Positions 8,251-17,271 of a DNA stretch of 64,000 bases are shown piece by piece. A model generated the notes under the pieces. The model saw nothing but the letters and a program-made list of their open reading frames with translations. It was not told the origin of the DNA and ran no database searches. Within the stretch, counting starts at the first letter, position 1, and every line of letters begins with the position of its first letter. This DNA is from Enterobacter_D sp963521185 (GTDB lineage: Bacteria > Pseudomonadota > Gammaproteobacteria > Enterobacterales > Enterobacteriaceae): the NCBI GenBank assembly GCA_963521185.1, contig CAUQTV010000006.1:248001-312000 (forward strand), written 5' to 3'. The position numbers and the translations under genes are program-made.

Positions 8251-8507
8251 TTGAGTATCCAATTGTTAGGTTTCTTTGTTAACTATCTGATTTATTGGCT
8301 TAAATGTTACTTGATTGATGCGCGTCAGTTTCCAGCTTTAGGTTTCAGCTAAGGCGTTGCAATTTCATTGTTCAGGTTTACCGCTTCGTGTTGATGACAA
8401 CGGTTACGGGATAGATTAAACGAAACAAACGAAAATCACAATAAACGAAACAGACGAAACAGACGAAACAGACGAAGGTATAGATTATTTAGCTTTAGCA
8501 GGAAACA
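8251..8507. promoter_or_regulatory. Upstream region of the PIN/HTH operon, no gene
   Basis: Between the antitoxin start and the lysS terminator there is no convincing gene. The stretch is A+T-rich, must contain the promoter of the toxin-antitoxin operon reading left, and includes the 9-bp direct repeats at 8420-8477. No clear -10/-35 pair stands out. Confidence 0.5.
8420..8477. repeat. 9-bp direct repeats (ACGAAACAG)
   Basis: Three perfect tandem copies of ACGAAACAG occupy 8445-8471 and a partial copy follows at 8472-8476. Two diverged copies (ACGAAACAA and ACGAAAATC) lie at 8420-8437. The array is about 170 bp upstream of the antitoxin start. It could be an operator array, an insertion scar or simple slippage; the sequence alone does not decide. 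Confidence 0.8.
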
Positions 8508-8539
8508 AAAAAGAGCCCATGTATTCCATGGACTCTTTT
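8508..8539 (-). terminator. Terminator downstream of lysS
   Basis: Reading left, a hairpin with the arms AAAAGAGTCCATG and CATGGGCTCTTTT (one mismatch, loop GAATA) ends in a T run. It lies about 70 bases after the lysS stop and closes the prfB-lysS operon. Confidence 0.85.
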
Positions 8540-8610
8540 GCAGATGCCTCGATTATTCTGTCCAACGTTCTGACGTCAGTACAGACCGGGGCTTTTTGCC
8601 GTAGCAGGGC

Positions 8611-10128
8611 TTATTTCACCGGGCGCATGGCCGGGAACAGGATCACATCACGGATGGTGTGGCTGTCGGTAAACAGCATCACCATACGGTCAATACCGAT
8701 GCCCAGACCTGCGGTTGGCGGCAGGCCGTGTTCCAGCGCGGTCACGTAGTCTTCGTCGAAGAACATGGCTTCGTCGTCGCCTGCGGCTTTCGCGTCAACC
8801 TGATCCTGGAAGCGCTGCGCCTGATCTTCAGCATCGTTCAGCTCGCTAAAGCCGTTACCGATTTCGCGGCCACCGATGAAGAATTCGAAGCGGTCAGTGA
8901 TTTCCGGGTTGTCGTCGTTACGACGCGCCAGCGGAGAGACTTCAGCCGGGTATTCGGTGATGAAGGTCGGCTGGATCAGATGCGCTTCTGCGGTCTCTTC
9001 GAAGATCTCGGTCACGATACGGCCCAGACCCCAGCTCTTCTCAACCTTAATACCCAGGCTTTCAGCGATTGCTTTCGCCGCGTCAAAGTTATCCAGATCT
9101 GCCAGATCCGTTTCCGGACGGTATTTCTTGATGGCTTCGCGCATGGTCAGTTTTTCAAACGGTTTGCCGAAATCAAACGTCTGCTCGCCGTAAGGCACTT
9201 CGGTGCTGCCGAGGATATCCTGTGCCAGCGTACGGAACAGTGATTCAGTCAGCTCGATCAGATCTTTGTAATCCGCGTAGGCCATATAGAGTTCCATCAT
9301 GGTGAACTCTGGGTTATGGCGAACGGAGATGCCTTCGTTACGGAAGTTACGGTTGATTTCGAACACGCGGTCGAAGCCACCCACCACCAGACGTTTCAGG
9401 TACAGTTCCGGCGCGATACGCAGGTACATGTCCAGATCCAGGGCGTTGTGATGCGTGATAAACGGACGCGCAGACGCGCCGCCTGGGATCACCTGCATCA
9501 TCGGGGTTTCCACTTCCATAAAGTCGCGGCCCACCATGAACTGACGAATGCCAGCCATGATCTGCGAACGAATTTTGAAGGTCTTGCGGGATTCATCGTT
9601 AGAGATGAGATCCAGGTAGCGCTGACGGTAACGCGCTTCCTGATCCTGTAAGCCGTGGAACTTGTCTGGCAGCGGACGCAGGGCTTTGGTCAACAGACGC
9701 AGCTCGGTGCAGTGAATAGACAACTCGCCGGTCTTGGTCTTGAACAGCTTGCCACGCGCGCCGAGGATATCGCCGAGATCCCATTTCTTGAACTGTTCGT
9801 TGTAAATGCCTTCCGCCAGATCGTCGCGGGACACGTACAGCTGAATGCGGCCGCCCACGTCCTGTAAGGTCACGAAAGAGGCTTTACCCATGATACGACG
9901 GGTCATCATGCGGCCAGCGACAGCGACTTCAATGTCGAGCGCTTCCAGCTCTTGGTTCTCTTTGCTGTCGAAATCAGCGTGCAGTTGATCGGACGTATGG
10001 TCGCGACGGAAATCGTTCGGGAACGCAACGCCCTGCTCACGCAGCTGCGCCAGCTTTTCACGGCGGGTTTTCAGTTCATTATTGAGATCGACTACCGCGT
10101 CAGCGCCCTGTGCTTGTTGTTCAGACAT
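8611..10128 (-). CDS. lysS: Lysyl-tRNA synthetase
   Basis: This 505-residue class II aminoacyl-tRNA synthetase charges tRNA-Lys. The N-terminal OB-fold anticodon-binding domain (about residues 60-170) is followed by the catalytic core with motif 1 (GRDFMEVETPMM), motif 2 (FRNEGISVRHNPEFTMME) and motif 3 (GLGIGIDRMVMLF). The start lies 9 bases after the prfB stop, with the AGGA ribosome-binding site between them, so it is the second gene of the conserved prfB-lysS operon. Length and sequence are those of the constitutive E. coli enzyme. Confidence 0.98.
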   Translation of the reverse strand: MSEQQAQGADAVVDLNNELKTRREKLAQLREQGVAFPNDFRRDHTSDQLHADFDSKENQELEALDIEVAVAGRMMTRRIMGKASFVTLQDVGGRIQLYVSRDDLAEGIYNEQFKKWDLGDILGARGKLFKTKTGELSIHCTELRLLTKALRPLPDKFHGLQDQEARYRQRYLDLISNDESRKTFKIRSQIMAGIRQFMVGRDFMEVETPMMQVIPGGASARPFITHHNALDLDMYLRIAPELYLKRLVVGGFDRVFEINRNFRNEGISVRHNPEFTMMELYMAYADYKDLIELTESLFRTLAQDILGSTEVPYGEQTFDFGKPFEKLTMREAIKKYRPETDLADLDNFDAAKAIAESLGIKVEKSWGLGRIVTEIFEETAEAHLIQPTFITEYPAEVSPLARRNDDNPEITDRFEFFIGGREIGNGFSELNDAEDQAQRFQDQVDAKAAGDDEAMFFDEDYVTALEHGLPPTAGLGIGIDRMVMLFTDSHTIRDVILFPAMRPVK

Positions 10129-10137
10129 GTTGGTTCC

Positions 10138-11236
10138 TCATAACCCTGCTTTCAAACTTGCTTCGATAAATTGGTCCAGACTGCCATCCAGCACCGCCTG
10201 CGTGTTACGGGTTTCGACACCGGTACGCAGGTCTTTGATGCGGGAGTCGTCCAGCACGTAAGAACGGATCTGGCTGCCCCAGCCGATGTCGGACTTGGTG
10301 TCTTCCATCGCCTGCTTCTCAGCATTCTTCTTCTGCATTTCCAGTTCATAAAGCTTCGCTTTCATCTGCTTCATGGCCTGGTCTTTGTTCTTGTGCTGTG
10401 AACGGTCGTTCTGACACTGCGTCACGGTATTGGTCGGAAGGTGGGTAATACGTACCGCCGATTCCGTACGGTTAACGTGCTGACCGCCCGCGCCGGATGC
10501 GCGGTAAACGTCGATGCGCAGATCCGCCGGGTTGATTTCGATATCGATATCGTCATCCACTTCCGGGTAAACGAACGCCGAGCTGAACGACGTATGGCGA
10601 CGGCCACCGGAGTCGAACGGGCTTTTACGTACCAGGCGGTGAACGCCGGTTTCCGTGCGCAGCCAGCCGTAGGCGTAATCGCCGGAAATCTTGATGGTCA
10701 CGGATTTCAGCCCCGCGACTTCACCTTCTGACTCTTCGATGATCTCAGTTTTGAAACCGCGTGCTTCTGCCCAACGCAGGTACATACGGGTCAGCATGCT
10801 CGCCCAGTCCTGCGCTTCGGTGCCACCGGAACCGGCCTGAATATCCAGATAGCAGTCGGCGCTATCGTACTCACCGGAGAACATGCGGCGGAATTCAAGC
10901 TGCGCCAGTTTCTCTTCCAGCACGTCAAGCTCAGCCACGGCTTCGTTGAAGGTGTCTTCGTCGTCGGCTTCTACGGCCAGTTCAATCAGACCGGAAACAT
11001 CTTCCAGGCCCTGATGCATCTGATCCAGCGTTTCAACGATGGCTTCGAGGGAGGAACGCTCTTTGCCCAGCGCCTGTGCGCGCTCGGGTTCGTTCCAGAC
11101 GTCCGGCTGTTCCAGCTCGGCGTTTACTTCTTCAAGACGCTCTTTCTTGGCATCATAGTCAAAGATACCCCCTAAGAACGCCCGAGCGCTCTGTGAGGTC
11201 CTGAATACGGTTTTTTACCGGATTGATTTCAAACAT
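10138..11236 (-). CDS. prfB: Peptide chain release factor 2 (programmed +1 frameshift)
   Basis: RF2 recognises UAA and UGA stop codons and triggers peptide release. The gene starts at 11236 (MFEINPVKNRIQ) and stops in frame at a UGA (11159-11161) after 25 codons. A +1 shift at CUU-UGA-C joins the remaining codons, giving 365 residues, the E. coli length. The stop-codon-reading SPF tripeptide (VRKSPFDSGG) and the catalytic GGQ (SGAGGQHVNR, residues 250-252) are present. Residue 246 is alanine (YRASGAGGQ), the common state; E. coli K-12 has threonine there. The short upstream frame and the long downstream frame together are one gene, not a pseudogene. Confidence 0.97.
11159..11173 (-). promoter_or_regulatory. 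prfB autoregulatory frameshift site
   Basis: On the coding strand an internal Shine-Dalgarno-like AGGGGG (11168-11173) precedes the slippery CTTTGA (11159-11164) by the canonical three bases, and the next base is C. When RF2 is scarce the ribosome pauses at UGA and slips +1, so the element makes prfB self-regulating, as established in E. coli. Confidence 0.97.
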
Positions 11237-11326
11237 GGTCTGTTTTCTTTTATGGACGAGTCAAAATGCGGTTATAAGGGCGAAATTCTACCGGATTTAC
11301 GCCCCACTTTATAGAGAATAGTGCCG

Positions 11327-13060
11327 CTAAATTGGCCAGATATCGTCGATGATGAGCTGAACGCTGCGGTTGCCGCGAAACTCATTCACATCCAGTTTGT
11401 AGGCGATGTTCACTTCGCGTACGCCGTTATCGGGCCAGACGCTGGTATCCACATTAAAGGCGATGCCATCGAGCAGCGGGCCACCCGCTACCGGCTCCAC
11501 CATCACTTTCAGGTGGCGCTCGCCAACAATACGCTGTTGCAGCAGGCGAAAATGGCCGTCAAACAGCGGCTCCGGGAACATCTGCCCCCAGGGGCCAGCG
11601 TCTCGCAGCATCTCGGCTACGCCGAGCGTCATCTCCGCTCCGTCGAGCGGACCGTCGGAGAGGATTTCGCCCTGAAGCAGCGCCGGATCCAGCCATTCGG
11701 TCACCAGCGCACCGAAGCGCTGCTGGAATTCGTCAAAGCGTGCCACTTCCAGCGAAAGCCCGGCGGCCATAGCGTGACCGCCAAATTTCAGCATCATGCC
11801 AGGGTAGAGCGAATCGAGCCGCTCCAGCGCATCGCGCATGTGCAGGCCCTGAATAGAGCGGCCGGAGCCTTTTAGCAAACCGTCACCGGCGGGCGCAAAC
11901 GCGATGACCGGGCGGTGAAAACGCTCTTTCAGGCGCGAGGCCAGAATGCCGACCACGCCCTGATGCCACTCCGGGTGATACATCGCCAGCCCGCCGGGCA
12001 GCGCGTCACTGCTGCGCTCCAGCTTTTCGCACAGCACCAGCGCTTCGGCCTGCATGCCCTGCTCAATCTCTTTGCGCGTCTGGTTGAGCGCGTCGAGTTC
12101 GTTAGCCAGCATGCGGGCTTCACCGACGTTATCGCACAGCAGCAGCGCCACGCCAACGGACATATCGTCCAAACGCCCGGCGGCGTTAAGGCGCGGACCG
12201 AGGGCAAACCCCAGATCGCTGGCCGCCAGTTTTTGCGCGTCGCGGTTGGCGATTTCCAGCAGCGCTTTAATGCCCGGTCGGCATTTGCCCGCCCGAATGC
12301 GGCTCAGGCCCTGCCAGGTCAGGATGCGGTTGTTGGCATCGAGCGGCACGACGTCGGCCACGGTGCCCAGCGCCACCAAATCCAGCAGCTCAGCCAGATT
12401 CGGAACCGCAAGGCCACGCGACTCGAACCAGCCCTGATCACGCAGGTGCGTGCGCAGGGCCAGCATGAGATAAAACGCCACGCCCACGCCGGCCAGAGAC
12501 TTTGACGGGAACGCGCAGTCGCGCAAATTCGGGTTCACGATCGCTGCGGCTTCGGGCAGCGTCTCGCCCGGCAGATGGTGATCGGTGACCAGCACCGGAA
12601 TACCCAGTTCACGGGCGCGCAGAACACCCAAATGCGATGAAATGCCGTTATCGACGGTCAGGATCATCTGCGCACCGCGCGCATGGGCCTGATCGACCAC
12701 TTCCGGGCTTAAGCCATAGCCATCGTCAAAACGGTTAGGCACCAGATAGGCCACGTTGGTGCAGCCTAAAGCTCGCAGCGCAAGCACGCTAAGGGCGGTG
12801 CTGGTTGCGCCATCGGCGTCGAAATCGCCGACCACCATAATGCGCAGGCCCTGCACCATCGCGTTATACAGATGCCCGACGGCGTCATTGATGCCGCTCA
12901 GCTGCTGCCACGGCAGCATACCTTTTACGCCACGTTCCAGTTCGGCCGGCGAGGCAACGCCCCGGCTGGCGTACAAGCGGCGTAACAGCGGTGGCAGAGT
13001 GTCTGGCAGCGCCGATGCGTCAGTCGATTCGCGTCGGCGAAGTTGTCTCTGGAGTTTCAC
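11327..13060 (-). CDS. recJ: Single-stranded-DNA exonuclease RecJ
   Basis: RecJ is a 5'-3' single-strand exonuclease of the DHH phosphoesterase superfamily used in RecF-pathway recombination and mismatch repair. The 577-residue protein has the DHH-family motifs VGDFDADGATST (about 78), TVDNGISSH and VTDHHLPG, and the DHHA1-type domain with GGHAMAAGLS near residue 430. Translation starts at GTG (13060), as in E. coli, five bases after the dsbC stop, so it is coupled to dsbC in the xerD-dsbC-recJ operon. Confidence 0.97.
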   Translation of the reverse strand: MKLQRQLRRRESTDASALPDTLPPLLRRLYASRGVASPAELERGVKGMLPWQQLSGINDAVGHLYNAMVQGLRIMVVGDFDADGATSTALSVLALRALGCTNVAYLVPNRFDDGYGLSPEVVDQAHARGAQMILTVDNGISSHLGVLRARELGIPVLVTDHHLPGETLPEAAAIVNPNLRDCAFPSKSLAGVGVAFYLMLALRTHLRDQGWFESRGLAVPNLAELLDLVALGTVADVVPLDANNRILTWQGLSRIRAGKCRPGIKALLEIANRDAQKLAASDLGFALGPRLNAAGRLDDMSVGVALLLCDNVGEARMLANELDALNQTRKEIEQGMQAEALVLCEKLERSSDALPGGLAMYHPEWHQGVVGILASRLKERFHRPVIAFAPAGDGLLKGSGRSIQGLHMRDALERLDSLYPGMMLKFGGHAMAAGLSLEVARFDEFQQRFGALVTEWLDPALLQGEILSDGPLDGAEMTLGVAEMLRDAGPWGQMFPEPLFDGHFRLLQQRIVGERHLKVMVEPVAGGPLLDGIAFNVDTSVWPDNGVREVNIAYKLDVNEFRGNRSVQLIIDDIWPI

Positions 13061-13065
13061 GACGA

Positions 13066-13776
13066 TTATTTACCGCTTGTCTGTTTTTTATGCTCATCGA
13101 GAAACGCTTTCATTTCCTGTGGCCCCTGATAGCCCGGCACGACATAGCCGTTGCTCAGGACGATCGCCGGTGTGCCGCTCACGCCAAACTGCACGCCAAG
13201 GGCATAGTGATCGGCGATATCCACATCGCAGCTGGCGGGTTTCACGCCTTTACTGGCCATGGCGTCATCGAACGCTTTGTTACGATCTTTTGCGCACCAG
13301 ATGGCTTTCATGTCCTGCTCGGCCTGGCTTTCCAGTCCCTGGCGCGGGAAGGCCAGATAGCGCACGGTGATACCCAGCGCGTTGTAGTCGGCCATCTGCT
13401 CATGCAGCTTGTGGCAATAGCCGCAGGTGATGTCGGTAAAGACGGTGATCACGTGCTGCTCTTTTGCCGCTTTGTAGACAATCATCTCTTTTTCCAGCGC
13501 GTTGAGATGCGTCATCAGCATGTTATTGGTGACGTTGACCGGCTGCGCGCCGCTGGTGTCGTACAGCGGCCCCTGGATCATATACTTGCCGTCTTCTGTG
13601 ACATACAGCACGCCGCTATTGGTCAGCACGGTTTTCATGCCGGCGACGGGCGCAGGCTGGATATCCGTGCTCTGCACGCCCAGTTTGGCCAGCGTCTGTT
13701 TAATCGCCGCATCGTCTGCATGAGCGAGGCCAGAAAACGCAGCCAGCAGAGTGAACATCAACAAACCTTTTTTCAT
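13066..13776 (-). CDS. dsbC: Periplasmic disulfide isomerase DsbC
   Basis: DsbC is a homodimeric V-shaped disulfide isomerase that reshuffles wrong disulfides in the periplasm and is kept reduced by DsbD. The 236-residue precursor has a signal peptide cleaved after Ala20 (GLAHA), an N-terminal dimerisation domain and a thioredoxin fold with active site C118-G-Y-C121. It sits between xerD and recJ in the conserved order, with a 23-bp gap after xerD. Confidence 0.97.
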   Translation of the reverse strand: MKKGLLMFTLLAAFSGLAHADDAAIKQTLAKLGVQSTDIQPAPVAGMKTVLTNSGVLYVTEDGKYMIQGPLYDTSGAQPVNVTNNMLMTHLNALEKEMIVYKAAKEQHVITVFTDITCGYCHKLHEQMADYNALGITVRYLAFPRQGLESQAEQDMKAIWCAKDRNKAFDDAMASKGVKPASCDVDIADHYALGVQFGVSGTPAIVLSNGYVVPGYQGPQEMKAFLDEHKKQTSGK

Positions 13777-13799
13777 AAAACGTCCTTAAATAGCCAGCT

Positions 13800-14696
13800 T
13801 CACGCACGAGGGTGATGCTGTTGATGGAGTTGCCGCAAGCGTTCCGTTGCAACATGCGTATAAATTTGTGTCGTTGAGAGATCGCTGTGCCCGAGCAGCA
13901 TTTGCACCACGCGCAGGTCAGCGCCATGGTTTAGCAGATGCGTGGCAAACGCATGTCGCAACACGTGCGGTGAAAGCTTTTCGCTGTCGATGCCCGCCAA
14001 AATGGCATAATGTTTGATGCGATGCCAGAAGGTTTGCCGGGTCATTTGCTGTGCGCGCTGGCTGGGGAACAGCACATCAATCGACACCCCATTCAACAGC
14101 CACGGGCGACCGTGCTCAAGATAATTCTCGACCCAGTACACCGCTTCTTCGCCTAACGGGACCAGACGCTCTTTATTGCCTTTGCCGATCACCCGCACCA
14201 CGCCCTGACGTAAACTGATGTCACTCATCGTCAGACTGACCAGTTCGGTCACGCGCAGCCCGGTAGCATACAACACTTCGAGCATCGCTTTATCACGAAG
14301 CTCAAGCGGCTGGTCGATGAGCGGTGCCTGAAGCAGCCTGTCGACCTGCGCTTCGCTGAGATCTTTTGGCAAGCGCTGGGGCAGTTTAGGCGAGGCTAAC
14401 AGCGCGCTGGGATCGTCTGCGCGCACCTTCTCCCGGTAAAGATACTGGAAAAAGCGCCGCATTGCAGACAGCAAACGCGCGGAGCTGGTGGCCTTGTACC
14501 CGCCTTCGACACGCTCCGCCAGCAGGGCTTGTAAATCGTCATGCTGCGCGCTGAGTAAATCGCGATCGCGGTGGTTTAACCATTCGACCACAAGGCGCAG
14601 GTCGCGACGATAGGCGCTCAGCGTGTTTTCTGCAACGTTGCGCTCAAGCCACAGGGCGTCGAGAAAATGCTCAACCCGTGCAAGATCCTGTTCCAT
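13800..14696 (-). CDS. xerD: Site-specific tyrosine recombinase XerD
   Basis: XerD with XerC resolves chromosome dimers at dif. The 298-residue length equals E. coli XerD when translation starts at MEQDLARVEHF; a longer frame to 14741 adds residues not found in the family. The N-terminal SAM-like core-binding domain (1-105) precedes the catalytic domain with the RKHRHY residues, visible as GLRVTELV (Arg148), HVLRHAF (His244, Arg247), LLGH (His270) and TQIYTHV (Tyr279). It is a housekeeping recombinase in its usual operon and does not mark an integrated element here. Confidence 0.97.
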   Translation of the reverse strand: MEQDLARVEHFLDALWLERNVAENTLSAYRRDLRLVVEWLNHRDRDLLSAQHDDLQALLAERVEGGYKATSSARLLSAMRRFFQYLYREKVRADDPSALLASPKLPQRLPKDLSEAQVDRLLQAPLIDQPLELRDKAMLEVLYATGLRVTELVSLTMSDISLRQGVVRVIGKGNKERLVPLGEEAVYWVENYLEHGRPWLLNGVSIDVLFPSQRAQQMTRQTFWHRIKHYAILAGIDSEKLSPHVLRHAFATHLLNHGADLRVVQMLLGHSDLSTTQIYTHVATERLRQLHQQHHPRA

Positions 14697-14796
14697 CACT
14701 GCCCCCTGGTTTCTCAATCCGTCCATTATGCCTGAATGCATTCTGATTCTGGTACACTGTGCATAAAGTCACATCAGGAATTGAGACGTTTACGCT

Positions 14797-15318
14797 ATGA
14801 ACATTGGTCTTTTTTATGGTTCCAGTACCTGCTACACCGAAATGGCCGCTGAAAAAATTCGCGACATCATCGGCCCGGAACTGGTCACGCTGCATAACCT
14901 TAAAGATGACGCGCCAGCCCTAATGGAGCAGTACGATGTGCTGATCCTCGGCATTCCGACCTGGGATTTTGGCGAACTGCAAGAAGACTGGGAAGCCGTT
15001 TGGGAGCAGCTCGACGCGCTGAATCTCGACGGCAAAATGATTGCGCTCTACGGTATGGGCGATCAGCTCGGTTACGGCGAATGGTTCCTCGACGCGTTAG
15101 GCATGTTGCACGATAAGCTGGCACCCAAAGCGGTCCAGTTCATTGGCTACTGGCCCACGGAAGGTTACGAATTCACCAGCAAAAAACCGATCATTGCCGA
15201 CGGTCAGCTGTTCGTCGGCCTGGCGCTGGATGAGACCAATCAGTACGATCTGAGCGAAGAGCGCTTGCAGGCCTGGTGTGAACAGATCCTCGGTGAAATG
15301 GCAGAACACTTCGCCTGA
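14797..15318 (+). CDS. fldB: Flavodoxin 2
   Basis: This 173-residue long-chain flavodoxin begins MNIGLFYGSSTCYTEMAAEK, with the FMN phosphate-binding loop GSSTCYTE. The flavin-stacking loops PTWDFGE and YGMGDQLGYGEWF follow. It is a cytoplasmic one-electron carrier and in E. coli belongs to the SoxRS oxidative-stress regulon. It is divergent from xerD across a 100-bp gap and convergent with cptA. Confidence 0.96.
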   Translation: MNIGLFYGSSTCYTEMAAEKIRDIIGPELVTLHNLKDDAPALMEQYDVLILGIPTWDFGELQEDWEAVWEQLDALNLDGKMIALYGMGDQLGYGEWFLDALGMLHDKLAPKAVQFIGYWPTEGYEFTSKKPIIADGQLFVGLALDETNQYDLSEERLQAWCEQILGEMAEHFA

Positions 15319-15328
15319 AGCCAGACGA

Positions 15329-15745
15329 TCAGTGCTGCCCCTGCGCCGGTTGTTCTAATAGCATCCGGCGCAAATCCCGCCACTCCCGCGCGTCCATGCT
15401 GTCCACCGCCAGCCACAGATGCTGACGCTTACCGCCAGGCCCACGCCGCAAACGCAGCATCATGCCGCTGCTGAGCATCCAGGGCGCGCCAACGATATCC
15501 CAGTCGGCTCCCTGCCAGCGCAGACGTGAATCCATCAGCAGTTTAATTTCACCGTGGCAGGCATTGATGCGCCGCTGGCTGCGAACGCAGTCAAACACCA
15601 CCAGTGATAGCAGCAGCAGCCACAGCGGAGTGAGACTCAACGGCCAGGGGATCAGCAAGACGAAAGCCGCCACCACGCCGTGAAGGAGTAACGAAAGCCA
15701 CTGTGAGCGCCATGAGACGCGTAAATCAGATTGCCACAGGACCAC
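15329..15745 (-). CDS. cptA: YgfX family inner-membrane protein (CptA)
   Basis: This 138-residue protein has two adjacent membrane helices (about residues 16-50, LLLHGVVAAFVLLIPW and TPLWLLLLSLVVF) and a basic cytoplasmic tail. E. coli YgfX was described as the toxin partner of YgfY acting on FtsZ and MreB, while YgfY is now mostly regarded as the flavinylation factor SdhE; the toxin role is disputed. Its start lies 20 bp inside the sdhE reading frame, so the two genes are translationally coupled. Confidence 0.92.
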   Translation of the reverse strand: MVLWQSDLRVSWRSQWLSLLLHGVVAAFVLLIPWPLSLTPLWLLLLSLVVFDCVRSQRRINACHGEIKLLMDSRLRWQGADWDIVGAPWMLSSGMMLRLRRGPGGKRQHLWLAVDSMDAREWRDLRRMLLEQPAQGQH

Positions 15746-15992
15746 GTTCCCGATTCCGTATCTGGATTAACTGCACCATTCTTTGCAACTCCGTATCGGC
15801 AGGTTTTCCGTGATTCATCAACCAGTTGAATAAATCAGGGTCATCGTTTTCTAACAGACGAATGAATAACCGTTTGTCATCATCGCAGAGCGAATCGTAC
15901 TCGTATTCAAAAAACGGCATGATAGAAATATCGAGTTCGCGCATGCCGCGACGGCATGCCCAGTGAATGCGGGCTTTATTGGTAATATCCAT
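15726..15992 (-). CDS. sdhE: FAD assembly factor SdhE
   Basis: This 88-residue acidic protein promotes covalent attachment of FAD to succinate dehydrogenase and fumarate reductase. The defining RGxxE motif is present as RGMRE at residues 15-19, followed by the conserved FFEYEYDSL. The start at MDITNKARIHW matches the E. coli protein; an upstream in-frame start at 16007 would add five residues. It overlaps cptA by 20 bp and is divergent from ygfZ over a 243-bp gap that holds both promoters. Confidence 0.96.
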   Translation of the reverse strand: MDITNKARIHWACRRGMRELDISIMPFFEYEYDSLCDDDKRLFIRLLENDDPDLFNWLMNHGKPADTELQRMVQLIQIRNRERGPVAI

Positions 15993-16235
15993 GTTCTTTT
16001 CCTGCATAGCGATGTAGAAGTACGCGCTTAGTGTACCGCTTTTTTAACCCTTCCCTAATCTGAAAATAACACACTGGAATCAGGCACTCAGAATAACCCA
16101 TTGGAAATGTAAGGTTTACCGTTTTTTGCGTAATCACTCGCAAGCTGTGCTTTCCATGCGATTACCGCTTGCATTGGTCCACGGCTCTTTTAACATGAAG
16201 CCTTCATACAGCGTTAAGCTTATCAGGACATTATT

Positions 16236-17219
16236 ATGGCTTTTACACCGTTTCCTCCGCGCCAGCCTTCCGCCTCTGCGCGTCTGCCGCTGACGCTTAT
16301 GACGCTCGACGACTGGGCGCTCGCCACCGCCGTGGGTGCTGACAGCGAAAAATACCTGCAAGGCCAGGTCACCGCAGATATCGAGCAGCTTTCAGAACAT
16401 CAGCATTTGCTGGTGGCCCACTGCGATGCCAAAGGCAAAATGTGGAGCAACCTGCGACTGTTTCGCCGCAACGGCGGCTTCGCCTGGATTGAACGCCGCA
16501 ACGTGCGTGACGCACAGCTGACCGAATTAAAAAAATATGCGGTCTTCTCGAAAATCACTATCGTGCCGGATGACGAACACGTGCTGCTGGGCGTAGCGGG
16601 TTTCCAGGCGCGTGCCGCACTCACCAACCTTTTTACCGCGCTTCCAGATGCGCAAAACCAGGTGGTGACCGATGGCGACACCAGCATTTTATGGTTTGAA
16701 CACCCGGCCGAGCGTTTTCTGCTGGTGACTGATGTTGCAACCGCCGGGCGGATCACCGACGCGCTACGCGGCGAGGCACAGCTTAATAATAGTCAACAAT
16801 GGCTGGCGCTGAATATTGAAGCGGGCCTGCCGGTCATTGATACGGTCAACAGCGCGCAGTTTATTCCACAGGCGACCAATATTCAGGCGCTCGGTGGGAT
16901 CAGCTTTAAAAAAGGCTGCTATACAGGCCAGGAAATGGTGGCGCGAGCTAAATTCCGTGGCGCGAATAAACGCGCGTTGTGGACGCTCGCAGGCGCGGCC
17001 AGTCGTGTGCCGGAGGTTGGTGAAGACCTGGAAATGAAGATGGGCGAGAACTGGCGTCGTACCGGTACGGTGCTTGCCGCCGCGCAGCTGGACGACGGTC
17101 GACTGTTGGTTCAGGTAGTCATGAATAACGACATGGAACCCGACGCGGTATTCCGCGTGCGCGATGACAGTAATACGCTGGCTATTGCGCCACTGCCGTA
17201 TTCGCTCGAAGAGAAGTAA
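16236..17219 (+). CDS. ygfZ: tRNA-modifying/Fe-S assembly protein YgfZ
   Basis: YgfZ is a folate-binding protein, related to GcvT, needed for activity of some Fe-S enzymes such as MiaB. The 327-residue protein has the family signature KGCYTGQE (about residue 226) with the essential cysteine, and a C-terminal beta-barrel domain. It marks the left border of the accessory block that ends at trhA; in E. coli the next gene is yqfA. Confidence 0.96.
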   Translation: MAFTPFPPRQPSASARLPLTLMTLDDWALATAVGADSEKYLQGQVTADIEQLSEHQHLLVAHCDAKGKMWSNLRLFRRNGGFAWIERRNVRDAQLTELKKYAVFSKITIVPDDEHVLLGVAGFQARAALTNLFTALPDAQNQVVTDGDTSILWFEHPAERFLLVTDVATAGRITDALRGEAQLNNSQQWLALNIEAGLPVIDTVNSAQFIPQATNIQALGGISFKKGCYTGQEMVARAKFRGANKRALWTLAGAASRVPEVGEDLEMKMGENWRRTGTVLAAAQLDDGRLLVQVVMNNDMEPDAVFRVRDDSNTLAIAPLPYSLEEK

Positions 17220-17234
17220 CGCACGATATCTTTT

Positions 17235-17256
17235 AGGCGGTCCGGTTTAGCCGCCT
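17235..17256 (+). terminator. Weak hairpin after ygfZ
   Basis: AGGCGG and CCGCCT pair around a 10-base loop 15 bases after the ygfZ stop. The following sequence is A-rich rather than a T run, so this may be a Rho-dependent or inefficient terminator. Confidence 0.35.
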
Positions 17257-17271
17257 TAAAGAAAAGCAGGT

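Noticed and set aside
8420..8477. Possible CRISPR-like array
   Set aside because: The units are contiguous 9-mers without spacers, and no cas genes are present.
10138..11236. prfB read as a frameshifted pseudogene
   Set aside because: The shift occurs exactly at the conserved programmed frameshift site, and the protein is otherwise intact.
13800..14696. Tyrosine recombinase as evidence of a prophage or island
   Set aside because: It is XerD in its usual xerD-dsbC-recJ operon, with full-length housekeeping features.
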